A stretch of DNA of 64,000 nucleotides from NCBI GenBank assembly GCA_005406025.1, contig BGZK01000100.1:700953-764952 (forward strand). Direction: 5' to 3'. The translations under genes and the position numbers were made by a program. The notes beneath the pieces are model-generated. The model had not been told where the DNA came from. It was given only the letters and a program-made list of their open reading frames with translations, and made no database searches. Within the stretch, counting starts at the first letter, position 1. Each line of letters starts with the position of its first letter. This DNA comes from Eumeta japonica. Taxonomy: Eukaryota > Arthropoda > Insecta > Lepidoptera > Psychidae. Shown piece by piece: positions 23,950 through 35,465 of the stretch.

Positions 23950-24335
23950 TAAGGGCCGAGAACAAACTGCGGTCCGTTACAATAATGTACATCGAGATTT
24001 GTACGCACCCTCGGCAGGGGGCGCAAACATCCGGGACCTCGCGGGCGAGGGGGCGGCGGATAGAGGGGCGGGCGGCGAGGGGAGAGGAGTTCCGGCTCAT
24101 TGACTTTCAACAGTTGCCGCGCCATTATTATTCCAATGTATTCATACCAAATATTTTCGAGCGCTTTCCAATTTCTACCTGAGATGAATCAACCTGCTAC
24201 GTGTTTCGGCGCGAAGCGGCTTGAAGTACATATAATACATCGGCGGGTTCTTTTTTTTTTCATAATATTTAATGGCCTTTGGATACAGGTCCTCGCAGCC
24301 GGCGGATACCTGAACGCCTTCGTTTCATTCATTTC
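23950..24335. promoter_or_regulatory. GC-rich island
   Basis: The core 24005-24090 is strongly G+C-rich (a gggggcggcggatagagggg stretch followed by cgggcggcgagggg), followed by mixed text with many CpG to about 24330. The plus-strand frames here have no domain. A candidate regulatory element or promoter island. Confidence 0.35.
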
Positions 24336-24860
24336 AGTTGACTCCTTCGCATGAGCGAAAAAGGGTTAGCGCAAAACGACGTCTTTTTGTTCATTTAATG
24401 AGTTCGCTATTTGTCGATTTTCGTTTTTGATTTATTCTTCTGTTTTTACATGAAAATGCTTAGAATAAAACTAAAGTAGTTCCAATATTTATAGCAGCAT
24501 ATTGCAACATACGTCTTAACATTAGCAATTGCTTATATGTGAAATTATTAGAAAAAGCACCATTCGAGCATATTCATCGTAAGCAGAATTATGCAAAGTT
24601 TTTCTCCCCCACACTCCTATGCTTAGTAAGCACTAGTATTTATAATTTCTTTTTTGTTATTCGTGAGCCGCAGTTGTCAAGCGTAGAAATAAAGAATTTA
24701 ACGACTGTAAAGGAACAAAAAGCTTGTTTAACATTTGTTTAAGTAACTTTTTATTTAAATATTATATTCCTAACATATGAACGTCATTTATTTAATTTTT
24801 TCTATTGAAATATCTGGAATTATTTCAACAGTGGCAAAATGGATCTATTTTCAAACATTT
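24336..24860. other. AT-rich non-coding DNA
   Basis: Nothing recognised. Confidence 0.5.
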
Positions 24861-25465
24861 TAGATGCAAAAGGGAAGATGCACAGTTGCTTAATATTTTA
24901 ACATCGAAAAGCGGCTCAAAATGTAAATGATTTTACAGTAGCAAAGAAAAACAAGAGAATAAATATTATTCATCGTCTGACATTGCAATCGAAAAATCAT
25001 ATGAAAAAGGTTCATTTTTAACGGCAAAGAACGATACAAGTACAAGAGGCAATCATTTTGTTACTGGAATATAAGAAGACATAATTTTTACAATTTGCAC
25101 GTATTATTTTAAAACAATACATCTGTGGAGTCCGATCGGTATAATATTATTACGTCTTTTTCTTTATTATTTTTTTTTGGTTTGAATGTATGAACAGAAT
25201 TATATGATATTTTATGCAAAGTAAAATTTAATGTAGTATCAATATTACCGTATCGATTGAAGTACACATTATATAACTTGACAAGTTCGAGGGCGTGTAG
25301 AGCATAGAATACAAATATTTATTATTGTTTATATCATAAAATAAAGTGACGATTCATTAAACATTAATATATTATTTGATGAAAAGCAGTATATTATATA
25401 CTGTGTCACTGTAATCTGTTAAAAAACAAATCGAAATATAAGTCATAAAAATTTCCTTGTGAATA
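24861..25465 (+). repeat. Unclassified 600-bp repeat, copy 2
   Basis: Partner of 7215-7850, in the same orientation and collinear from the gaagatgcacagttgc block to a ctgttaaaaaacaaatcg block. Divergence is high (many substitutions and small gaps), implying an old duplication or an old transposon family. No frame is conserved between the copies. Confidence 0.65.
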
Positions 25466-26119
25466 GATTTAATTTATAAAAGAAGTTAGATTTAATACAA
25501 TTGATGTAAGCGAGCAAGCAATTAGAGGACTCTGAACATGCTTTACGCTTTCGAGCATAGACAGGTGGGGTTGTCGTATCTTCAAATCAGAATATACTAA
25601 ACTTTGCAGAAAAATAACGTACTTAAAGTAAATAAATATTACTAACGTAACCATTATTCATACTCGCCTGTTCTCCATGACATCAATAATAACCAAAGCA
25701 AAAGGTTCAGGAAATGAAATCCTATATATATACGGGTTTTTACATAAGCACGATCTTTATATACCGTATGTAAATGATAATGCGTATGGGTCATATGAAA
25801 AGTGAATTAAATCGCAATGAATAAGTCTGTAAAGGTAGTTTGAGGTGAGAATGTAGGCATGAAGCAAGAAATGTAAATGGAACCACGAACCTATTGTAAT
25901 GTACAGTTCGGCACGTTTTTAATGGGCCGTTGTCCTATACAAACACTACGGCCCAGTAGATCCTTTCAAAGGTTATTGTAGGCGTTATGTAAGGTAAACG
26001 TTTTTTACAGTTCTTAAACTGTTCATGAGTTAATTCTTATATTCATAAACATATCGTATGAATTATAGGAAAAGCATATATAACATACAAACAACGAACT
26101 CTCGATGTAAAGGCTCTAT
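25466..26119. other. AT-rich non-coding DNA
   Basis: Nothing recognised. Confidence 0.5.
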
Positions 26120-26850
26120 TTGCATTGTCCAAATACGGAACCCTAATCACGATAGAAGTCGCGGAGCACGCTGGGCTAACTAAGAATAGACCCGCAATAC
26201 TGTCACCAAATCAATACGCTTCAATCGAAAGCCGTCGACCTTTCATATCGCGAAGGTCGTCAATCTTGTTACATAATACGGCAACACCGCCCGCCCATCC
26301 TGCAAGTGGCCGCGTCTGGGCGGCACGGAGAGGAATGGGTTGACTCTTAAAGGTTTTCGTCCGATTCGATAGGATAAGAGAGCGCCCCGGGAATCGAATG
26401 CGTGACCCCGCCCATTACAATACGGCCTCGTTTTAATCGAGTCCCGGGGCAATTCATCTTATTCTTTTCCATGAATAATATCAACAATCCTTCAGCGGCG
26501 CTGCCGTATATTTTTTGGTTTCTCATGAAATATTTATGCCTCTCGCTGTCTGGTGCGTATCGCCGTTTGGAAGGACTAATATCTGCTCGCCGCTTTGCTC
26601 GCGTGAGAATCCCGATTATATTGCCGGTGGTTATTATGCGAATGGCTAAGAAGGAGAGTAACGTCTGCCGGATTTATGCCATCTGGTAAATGCGTAACCG
26701 ACAATACAATTATGCCATTTGACGTCTGTCATCAATTTGAAGAGTTGTCCACGCCAGCTAGGGTACAGGTTAAGTTAATGACTGTTGTCAGCATAACAAC
26801 GTCCGCGACCGACGACCGACGGCTTAATCTGTTCTGCAAGGTAAGGACTG
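26120..26850. promoter_or_regulatory. Long GC-enriched island
   Basis: About 700 bp of balanced composition with frequent CpG, in blocks at 26140-26450, 26490-26690 and 26745-26845. All translations are short and lack domains. It looks like conserved non-coding DNA and not repeats, since none of its phrases recurs in the window. Confidence 0.35.
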
Positions 26851-27009
26851 AAACGGTTCAATTTAATTGAAAAGTTGTCGACCAATTTCCAAAAAAAAAA
26901 TCTGTATAAATAGATTGCTATATAACAGATTAATAATATATGGTACATGTATCTATTTATATAAATCGTTTTAATACTTAAGAGAACAGAAATAGGATTC
27001 AACTTGTAA

Positions 27010-27285
27010 GTGGTGCTAGAAGCAAAACGGATATCACTAGACCAATATCGAAATTCGAACCGAATTCAAAACTAAGAATATGACCGTGATCGGAATTAAG
27101 AGCCGTATCAGGTTAGTAATCTAGAGCGGAATTTAGACCGAAAACGTAAGTGGAACAGGAATAGGGTCGACAACGGGATCTAAATTTGCAGTCTGATTGT
27201 AAACGGGCGTGGGATGGGACCGATGTAAGTATTAAAGAAATATATATTTCCGTGAAGGCGAAGCCACGCGTGACTCCTAGTTTTG
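27010..27285 (-). repeat. CCCGCGG-header repeat, copy d
   Basis: On the minus strand it starts aaaactaggagtcacgcgtg then gcttcgccttcacgg, a diverged header. The body to its left is an irregular tract (plus-strand words ccgtgatcggaatt, gcggaatttagaccg, gtggaacaggaatagggtc) that is pyrimidine-rich on the minus strand, the same polarity as copies b and e. Confidence 0.45.
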
Positions 27286-27570
27286 AACGTAGTCAGTTAT
27301 TGAGTTTAAATATTAACGCGCTATTTGGTGCAGTCAAAGTCGAGCGGCGCGAGAGCTACTGTTCTGATTCAGCGGAAGGGATTAAAAGAGGATGCGTGTG
27401 GCGGCGCGACAGCCGGATCGGGGTTGTCTTCGCTCATGCGCGTAGATGTGATGGTGAAAAAATATAATAATATCTTCCGACATATATACACAGCACCGTC
27501 TGGTCCTAAACTAAGCAACGAGACTTGTACTATGGGTACCAGGCAGTTGATATACTACATACATATTTTT
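27286..27570. other. Moderately GC-rich spacer
   Basis: Two short plus-strand frames overlap here in different frames, and neither has recognisable content. It may be part of a repeat or a weak island. Confidence 0.3.
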
Positions 27571-27572
27571 TG

Positions 27573-27956
27573 ACGTGACAACGTCTTAAATTAGGTTGCG
27601 GCTGGGAGTCACTTATGAAAAAGGTGTAACGCTCGGTAACGTAACGATGAGTCACCGAACGAGAGAGAGGCCCGCCGAATGCCTTGCGTCTCTCTCCCAC
27701 TCAACTATGATCGGTCTGCCGCGCGCTAGAGAATTAGTGCATAGTATTGCAAGTTATTGTATGTATATTTGTATATAAATACGTATGTTGTGTAAAGGTA
27801 AAAATAAAATTAATCGAGATTCTTTGTATAAATTAATGTTTTAAATATAATTCTTTGTATAAATAAATGTTTTAAATTGTTACTACATCCTTCTTCCTAC
27901 TATACGAATGAATATTCACATTAAAATGATTTTACCATTCAAAGTCGTTGTCACGT
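27573..27956. mobile_element. MITE-like element with acgtgacaacg inverted ends
   Basis: acgtgacaacgtctt at 27573-27587 faces aagtcgttgtcacgt at 27942-27956, a 15-bp terminal inverted repeat with one mismatch. The interior of about 350 bp contains a gagtcac word twice, then gtctctctcccactc and a gcgcgctagagaattagtgc block, then AT-rich text with a duplicated attctttgtataaa(t/a)taaatgtttta phrase. It has no coding capacity. I recall this arrangement as an abundant lepidopteran repeat but cannot verify that here. Confidence 0.6.
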
Positions 27957-27989
27957 AAAACTTTCGCCCGTATACCGACTTTACAGGCA

Positions 27990-28156
27990 ACCAAATTTTT
28001 TTTGTAAATATATACGTGTAATCCATAGAAACACCTAGATTCAAGACAAACATTAATTTTTAATCAAATAAATAAATGTTTGTCTTGTGCGGGAATCGAA
28101 CCCACGACCCCCGCGCGACAGCTAGGGTCACTACCACTGCGCCAATCAGGCAATCA
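27990..28156 (-). repeat. tRNA-derived SINE
   Basis: On the minus strand it begins gcctgattggcgcagtgg. It holds an A-box-like tggcgcagtggtag (complement of 28131-28144) and a B-box gggttcgattccc (complement of 28091-28103), the two internal RNA polymerase III promoter elements of a tRNA. The rest does not fold as a tRNA: it runs into a 13-bp hairpin (28042-28054 with 28075-28087) and then a gaatctaggtgtttctatgg block typical of a SINE body. The 3' limit is uncertain. The lepidopteran tRNA-SINE group is likely. Confidence 0.75.
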
Positions 28157-30224
28157 ATTATCAAAATGTATAAAAATCGGCATCTTTTATGAAACTAGGC
28201 TGTATGAAGAAAAAAAAACATTTATTTACACAAAATTCACATTTACTGCTAAAAAAACACGTTCTTTGCTATAATTGGTGCTCCATAATTAATAATTGAC
28301 AATAGATAATCAATATTGTAAAACCTTAAAAATTTTAATACAGACAAAAAAATATTGTTTCAGTAATGGGTTATGTATATCGGATAGACAATCATTGATT
28401 TATTTTTTTAGATTAGAAAAAATATCATAAATGAAACCATATCGCACTGAATGACTTAATTCATGACGCTTATTTGCTAAATTTTAAAAGTTTGTCAAAG
28501 AAAACTTTTCTTATATCTTGCCCTAGATGCAAGTAATTCGCTGCGAGGGAAATAATGACGTCAGATCCATCGTAATTAGTTCTAGATACGGACAAAAGAT
28601 GGCACTGCCTAGTCGGTTTCTATAAACAAGTTATAGCCATACTCCAATTACATATGTGCTTATTCATTATATTCAAGTTGTAATAATTAAAGCGACGATA
28701 CAAATTATGTAATCCACGTATATTCGTCACACACTTGTTCAAATTTTATAAGTTATCGAGAGCTTCGTTGTTTGTGTTAAATACCTACCGGACTGTGCAA
28801 ATGAAAAGCCTTTGTTACTTTGACATTCTCTTACACTTTTACACGAACCAAACAAACTTATTTGCAGGATTGGCGCTTGATTTGGCAGCCAACATTTTTC
28901 TTTCAGAAAACGGACTCTTTTACTTAGGCGGATGCAACGTCGTAACGTATAAAATCCAATAAAATTGATCTTATATGTTGAAATAACTACCAAATTTTAT
29001 ATATATCATTGTATTCCGGTGTTTGTCGCCTCTGGTTTCTAATTTAAAGAGACGATGGTAATAAGGAAATCTTAATTGCACAGCTTATAAAGCGAAAACA
29101 TTTGAGCTCACTATCGATTTTTTTTGCCTCTTGTTAGTAACTATTCGTTTTCGCTGTACTCTCGTCAGTATACGAAAACGGGAAAAATTGTATACAACTG
29201 TATAGGTAATCAAATGAACATTTATTCTGTCAGCTTAGAACAACGATTTAATGTAAAAGAATCGAAAAAGACATCAGAATAGTTAAGAAAACCGATCACA
29301 TCAATCAGCTCTGAAAAGTTTAAAAACACGATCATTTGTGAAAACATCCATTAAATTAGCCTTTTTCAAGTTGTTCTAAAGCAGCAACGATAACTAATTT
29401 AACTTAGAATTTCCGTTTTGAAAATGTATGAATCGATTGAATACTCCTACATATCGATAAATATCGAATGAGATTCGGTTCGTATTTTTGTAAGTGAATC
29501 GGTATATTTAAATAACAGAATATAGTCTCATCATCGATATATCGATATAAAATAGCAGTGTCCCTTTCTACGACTTTTTTGGTCTGATATCATTAAGATG
29601 ACAAATTAATTCAAAGATTTATAAGGAAAGATAAATTTATTTTTCTAGATTTTCATTTTTTTGTTTATATTCTTGTTTAACAGTCTATTTGAGGCGAAAA
29701 ACTTCTTTCAACGTTACATTTTTTAAATTAGAATAATAATTTTTAAAGCTCAAAATTAAAATTAACTATTTGGTTTATCATAAAAAATACATTACCTTAA
29801 TCAGATACTATTTCTGGTTTATAATTAAAATTTATGCTTATGTATAATTTTTATTTGAATCACTGCTATTTGAAATATAAGAAGTTAATGCAAAATAAAA
29901 TTTAAATGAATTGTAATAGACGATAAGTAGATGAAGGGGAGTATAAGATTTAAATATATAACTACCACTCCAACTTATGTAACTGATAATAAGTTATTAT
30001 CAGTTACATAACATTACATTGATTTCAAGTTTACAAACTTCTTAATGAAAATGGTTCTATACAATATTTATCTAAGCAGTAAATTTATATGAATAAGCTA
30101 TCTAGTAATATGTGTGGTCTGTTAAATTTGCATTCTCAATCCAAAATATTAAGATATTGAACAAATAACTTAATAGGAGACAGAGAAAAAAAATAGGATG
30201 AAAATTTAAACGAGTACTTTATTG
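28157..30224. other. AT-rich non-coding DNA
   Basis: No gene is seen. It contains the perfect hairpin at 29975-30011, listed separately. Two overlapping opposite-strand frames at 28735-28993 have no recognisable content. Confidence 0.45.
29975..30011. repeat. Perfect 18-bp inverted repeat with 1-base spacer
   Basis: ttatgtaactgataataa (29975-29992), a single g, then ttattatcagttacataa (29994-30011), an exact reverse complement. Confidence 0.95.
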
Positions 30225-30530
30225 TTATGAAATCATGTCTACTTCTCAGAAGGGTAGGCAGAGACTGTAGATATTCATGTGGTGCGATCTCTGCATATCT
30301 CTTGCTCCACTGACGTCCGACAAACTTTCATTCAAGCTCGTCGGTTTAGGTTGCTTAAAATTTTGCCCTTTTTTAATATTCCCACAATTCGATCCGTACA
30401 GGATTTCTAGGGCGACCCCTGCCGACCCTTCCATTACACACGTTCGCTCTATAGATTTGTTTCGTCGGTCTACTTTAATTCCTCCCTTCCGGATGGCCAA
30501 AATCGCCGCACCGAAATAGAAACTGCTCAA
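30225..30530. repeat. Probable dispersed repeat (gaagggtaggcagagac)
   Basis: The gaagggtaggcagagactg opening is a phrase I associate with a repeated lepidopteran sequence. Both strands are open for 80-94 codons, but I see no protein family. It is single-copy in this window, so the call rests on recall only. Confidence 0.25.
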
Positions 30531-30539
30531 CTAAAATAT

Positions 30540-30740
30540 AACGACGGATTAAGGTTAGAAGGTACGAATGTTAAAATCGTATACATGTCGAGCTCGGGGA
30601 ACGGGGGCGGTGTAAGGGCGCAGAGAGGGGGGAGGGGCTGTGAGTGACCGCCGGCGGTCGATCGACGCAAATATTGACCCGAATTGTGATTACACATCAC
30701 GGCCCCGCAGTCCCGTAGCCGCTTCCATCCTATATATCGA
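30540..30740. promoter_or_regulatory. GC-rich island with G-runs
   Basis: A strongly GC-rich block with several G-runs (gggggcggtg, gagaggggggagggg) and a perfect 14-bp palindrome gaccgccggcggtc at 30646-30659. No coding signal. A candidate promoter or regulatory element. Confidence 0.4.
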
Positions 30741-31364
30741 GACTGTGGATGTTTCGTTTAGGTATTGTTAGTTTTTAAAATAAAAAAAAATCATTTACAT
30801 TTTAATTATTTGAATAGTGAATGATTTATAATGTCTCGTTTGTTATTACTATGAATTAAATTTATCAAAATTAATAAAGTTCGATTCGTTATTTAAGTTA
30901 TATTAATATTTTCATCGTTATATAAATATAATGATTACATGTGTATAATTGAAAATAATTTTATACAATTACTTACGTCAAAAAAGTGTAACATTTTTTA
31001 AATGATATAGTTGAAATAGCAAAAGCGGTTATATGTATGACAAAATTTTTTTTGTCTTTAAAAATGTATATAATTTCTAAGTTAGACTTAACGCAGATGG
31101 CGAGATAGACGCCGTACTGGGATAGCATTAGGTCCATCCAACGTTAATTACTGTTGATATTGATGCCTCACATGTGTGCTCAGGCAGCACACCACTACAT
31201 ATATTGTAGACAAAACGCCCTCTGTTCGAACTAGCGTTGTAATTTATACAAATAAATGGAAATTTTGTACGATAAATCAATTACGCTCAACGCAGCGATG
31301 CGCTAGTAGTAGGGCGAAGTGGCGGCGGTTCTTTGTACTCCGCAATAAGATATCTCGATTTCGT
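30741..31364. other. AT-rich DNA with a mixed tail
   Basis: 31085-31360 is more complex, with phrases such as acgccctctgttcgaactag that look repeat-like, but no second copy lies in the window. Confidence 0.35.
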
Positions 31365-31367
31365 CGC

Positions 31368-31374
31368 GTTTGTA

Positions 31375-31409
<35 letters not shown>

Positions 31410-31424
31410 ATGTGTGTGTGTGCA
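31368..31424. repeat. (TG)n microsatellite
   Basis: tgtatgtatgtg continues into a long TG run with two interruptions (gcgta). It explains the Val/Cys-rich frames that cross it. Confidence 0.95.
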
Positions 31425-32307
31425 CTGCGTCAGTATGGAGCACGCGTGCAAGGCGTCAATAATTAATTGTCAAGAATATATTTTAAAGTCGTTTAAACAA
31501 CCACATTTACAACACAATAATAAATACTTTAAAGGATTACAAACATGTGTTATTAATATGTATCCGCAAAAGGGTTTCCAGGTCGGGTATGTATATAACT
31601 TGACAATACTTGAAGACTGAATGTATGCGCTCGTAGTGAACATCCAATGCATGGCTTCCAATGCTTCCAATTCCAATTTACTTAAAAATAAAAAAATTCT
31701 TTTCAAAACGATTCCTATTTTAAGTGTGTCAAAGACAGAAGATCAAGAAAATGAAAGTAACAGGTTTCTCTTATAAACCCAAGGCGTTTTTCCATTCGGA
31801 GCTGCGCCGACTCTAGCAACCCGTTCAGTATGATGCTGCCTGAGTTGGCGCACCTGGTTCGCATCGCGCATTAAGTGGTTTGAACGCGACATCACAGGTG
31901 ATGAGACCATCGTTGTGTACAGGTTTTGTACGTACGTGTAAGTGTGAGTTTTCAAGTAAGTATAAGTTTCTAATTACTTTTGAAATGTGGTCGCTTTCGC
32001 CATGTTTTTCTGCACCGTTAACTAGGTGTATTGTTGTCAAACAGATGAACTTGTGTTTAAAACACATCGGTACACGCTCGACATTGAACTCACGATTTAA
32101 TATAAATTAATCTCTAATAAACAATAAAAAGTGTCTAGAAAAGCAGGAGATTTCATTGTGAAGGCACTTGACAAAATAATTGGTGGGTATCTCAAATTAT
32201 TGCCGCTTTATAGAATAATATGAAATGAATTAAATTGTGTGCATGAATTTTTCTTTGAAAATGTGCACGGGTAAAGTTTTTTTTATATATAGCATATTTG
32301 AGGGTCA
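31425..32307. other. Non-coding DNA
   Basis: The 31790-31930 stretch is GC-richer and open on both strands for 70-80 codons without a recognisable domain. Nothing else is recognised. Confidence 0.35.
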
Positions 32308-32606
32308 AATTAGCAGGCGAACATATTACAGAGTAGATGGTCACCGCCGCCTATGAACACTCGCAACCCTAGAAGAGTCACAAATCAGTGCGTTGCCGGC
32401 CACTTGGATGGGAATAAGATATCTTATGGAGATCAGTCTGATTTAGGAGACTGTACCACCGGAACTCTCGCTTACTGGGTGAAACACAACATGGAAAGCT
32501 GATTTTCACGTCCGTATTCTGTAAGAATGTGGGATTTTACCGGTGAATTCGGCTCATATTTGTGTTGCAGCCAAATTGGTCACAGTATGGCTCTATGGCA
32601 TTGAGG
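32308..32606 (+). repeat. Dispersed repeat R1, copy 1
   Basis: Collinear with 61525-61850. Shared phrases in order are cctatgaacactcgcaaccc (versus cccatgaacacttgcaaccc), agaagagtca, gttgccggcc, a gaactctcgcttactggg block, gtccgtattctgtaagaa, attttaccggt and ccaaattggtcacag. No coding frame is shared. Confidence 0.7.
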
Positions 32607-32917
32607 TGTTTTTAAAAATTAAATTTTATTAAATATAAATCTAAGGGGGGCTTTGTACCATTTACAGTTAAGTTTATTTAACTGATAGATTAGTTATGGT
32701 TAATTTGAAGCAAACACATTAATTATTTACCAATAATCTATACTATTATTTCTCCAGGACGGCTGGAAAAGCATCTTAGTAGCATCAAATCTTCCATGCT
32801 ATCTACCGCCGCTACGTAGCAATAATTTTAATAAATATGCAGATTTTATTCACGGAAAATTCCACGGAAAAATGTCGACATTCCTTTAAATCATCGAAGA
32901 ACATTAAAATAACCTTA
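32607..32917. other. AT-rich non-coding DNA
   Basis: Nothing recognised. Confidence 0.45.
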
Positions 32918-33130
32918 GAGCGGCGCGCTACGGAGCGTAGCGTAATATCGGCTGAGCGCGTTCGTAGCGGATCGTAGCGCGTAGCCGTTACGAGCGTAGC
33001 GTCGCGGAACGAATACGGCGCAGCGCCGAGCGGCGGTTCATAAATTTGAAAACTTTGAGGAGCTGTCAAACGGGGGATAAACAAACGACAGCGCCCGCAC
33101 CCGCTAGGGTCACCCTGCGCTGATTTTATG
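32918..33130. promoter_or_regulatory. GC island with GTAGCG cluster
   Basis: GTAGCG or its complement CGCTAC occurs about six times between 32925 and 33005, in both orientations (ggcgcgctacggagcgtagc, ttcgtagcggatcgtagcgc, cgttacgagcgtagcgtcgc). A block follows with gctgtcaaacgggggataaa and gacagcgcc. The minus strand is open for 151 codons (32812-33267), but the product is unlike any family I know. Confidence 0.4.
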
Positions 33131-33972
33131 GCGAGTCGACATGAATACACCTTATTTGGATTGTGTGTCGTGCTATAATACAGAATCCTGTTTTTGTATG
33201 AAACGTGTAAAACATAGCGCAAAACGAAGGGTGCATTTTTTAATGAAATATCGTGTTGAGTTTTCAAATTTAGTTTTATTTTAACGTTAGGTTGAAGTGT
33301 AGCAATATCTGATTACAGTAGACAAATGCTTAAAGATAGAGTTTTGTATCGAACGAGAACTGTACTTTCTAATCATAATTAAATACATACTTAACGTTTT
33401 GTCAAATGGTCATACATTATTCAGTAATGCTATGGTTTTACAAGTATAAAAAGGTTGTGTAATAATTGCTATTTCCCCTTTCTGTGCCAACAAAATGTTA
33501 AAAAATGTTACAAAATGTTAGAAATATTTAATTTTGTACGTTTAATATGTATTATATCAATCCTCAGTAGAAAGCATTTTCTATATAATTTAAGCATAAG
33601 ACTGTATTTAACATACGAGCCTCTACGTTTCAGGTTAAAAAATTTACAAAGGTGCAAGCTGTACTTTATAAATATCTTAAAATTTTTATTTTGTTTGCAA
33701 ATATAATGTTTTCTAGAGGATAGCTAGCAAAACAATCAGTTCTTAGATCAGAATTTTTTATACACAAATGTGTTTAGAAAGATATTAATAATACTCAATG
33801 TTTTCGCGTAAAACCCTGAAAACTAATACTCAACAAACACGATCGTCGTTTTATTTAAAACAGAAAGATTTTATTTACTTTAAATCTGCCTTTACTTTAC
33901 TTCGATTTACCTCGATTTCGATACTATCGATTTCGTATTACGAAAGGCAGCACTTTTGTTAAATCAATGTTT
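33131..33972. other. AT-rich non-coding DNA
   Basis: Nothing recognised. Confidence 0.5.
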
Positions 33973-34200
33973 ACTAGCTTTCATCCTGCGGCTTCTCTCG
34001 CATTGACATGGCATGTGTGTTTCTCCATCTTTTATATTGAGCGATGTAGCTCAATCTCAATCTAGTTCCCACTTTCAATTCTGATTTCGCTACTTTTCCT
34101 GATTCCGATTCCGGCCAGTTTGATTCTAATTCTGGTCTCACATTCGGTTTCAAGCCCGGTACTGCTCTCAGTTACTCCCCGTTTCTCAATGAGTCGAGAG
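33973..34200 (+). repeat. CCCGCGG-header repeat, copy e
   Basis: It starts actagctttcatcctgcgg followed by cttctctcgcattgac. It then shares catcttttatattga and tctagttccca with copy b, and an irregular tract of gattccgattccggcc, gattctaattctggtc and cggtttcaagcccgg words. Confidence 0.55.
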
Positions 34201-35214
34201 TGTCGTGATCAAAATTTGAATGTACATTTTTGTTTTTTTTCCTTGCTTTTGAACGCTGATGACGACGCTTGATGTATTATAATACAAATACGTTCGTATT
34301 GTGACGTATTCAGCAATTATTTGATGTCAGCAATTACTATTTGCCTTGTAACTTCTCAAGCTAGTTACTTAACTGAGAAAATTTTTTGGTGACATACTAT
34401 TTATATAAAATATTCGATTCTATATTCTGTTTTAAGCCGAGTTCTCTTTATGCATGAAAACAGCATTCTTACATTTCTATTATCGTTCTTTCTCAATTTT
34501 TCATATACATGTTCATAGGTAAGTAGTGAATATGCAATTATAATAACTTTACTATGCATATGGCAACACGGTTTACATATTAAAGCAATGTGTCTGTGAA
34601 TATCATGGCAACCCTGTTATCACGACCGCCTCTCGCCACCGGACCGCATCCGATGTACAGTACAATTTATGGCGGAAACTTTACAGTACGCGCGTTACAT
34701 TCGGAAAAAATATATTCGAAATATCGTCACATGACGAAAAAAAACTTGTTCAATATAGATAACGTTTGTTTTCTTTCAATGTTGAATTGATAAATACGGA
34801 AGTTTGCGTCGTGTTTTCGATTCCAATGCGTGTCCCCGTTGGCTGACTAAGAGGTGATTACGGCGCTCTCCGAAAACCCTTTGTACAGTGACAGATGACA
34901 TAAAATGTATTAAAAATTCATCTCTAAAGAACCATAGACTAGTTGTAGGCAGTAACGTCACATATACAATTTCTTATCGGCATCCTGATGGCCAAAGGCA
35001 AACTGTCTCTGTGATCCAATTCATATTCATATTGAGTCTATTTCAGGACATTCGACCACGAATTGCAATGGTGCTATACGTGGGACGGTCAATACGACAC
35101 ATTTATTTACTGATTATCATAAATTTATATTTATAGAAATGTAAAATGAACATCATATAAATGGTTGTAGAAGTAGTCCATGAATTTAACATAGATAGGC
35201 TAATTGAATTTACG
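34201..35214. other. Non-coding DNA
   Basis: Nothing recognised. Short frames at 34590-34790 and 34888-35136 have no domain. Confidence 0.4.
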
Positions 35215-35465
35215 CATGCCGATGATGCCGTTTCTGATCATGCTCTTAATACTGTTTTTGCCCTCTCGATTCTGTCGGTTCCGTATTTGATTCAATTATG
35301 ATAAAATTATCTCGGAGAACCACATACTCTTACACCGGAGAACCGGGCTTACTGTTATCGCTAAATTCTTAATAAGATTTTCTCGTTCCTGTTCTTCATC
35401 TAGACCTCGGTTCTATTCTCGACGGGCGCTGATCTTGACCTTGTCTTGGTGAATGTTGTTACTGA
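35215..35465 (+). repeat. Degenerate GATTCCGGTC-type tract without header
   Basis: It contains ctcgattctgtcggttcc, tcgttcctgttcttcat, cctcggttctattctcgac and cttgaccttgtc words like the bodies of the header repeats, with an unrelated insert in the middle. It is followed by atgttgttactgataacaaa, which resembles tatgttactaataacaaa after the tract at 49425-49560. Confidence 0.4.

Noticed and set aside
28080..28156. Functional tRNA gene on the minus strand
   Set aside because: A and B boxes are present, but the acceptor and anticodon stems do not close and the sequence runs into a SINE body.
30246..30530. Paired sense and antisense frames as a gene
   Set aside because: Both are short, lack domains, and the opening phrase looks like a dispersed repeat.
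31176..31620. Frames with Val/Cys repeats
   Set aside because: Generated by the TG microsatellite.
32812..33267. 151-codon minus-strand frame as a gene
   Set aside because: It spans a GC motif cluster and AT flanks, its composition changes along its length, and no domain is recognisable.
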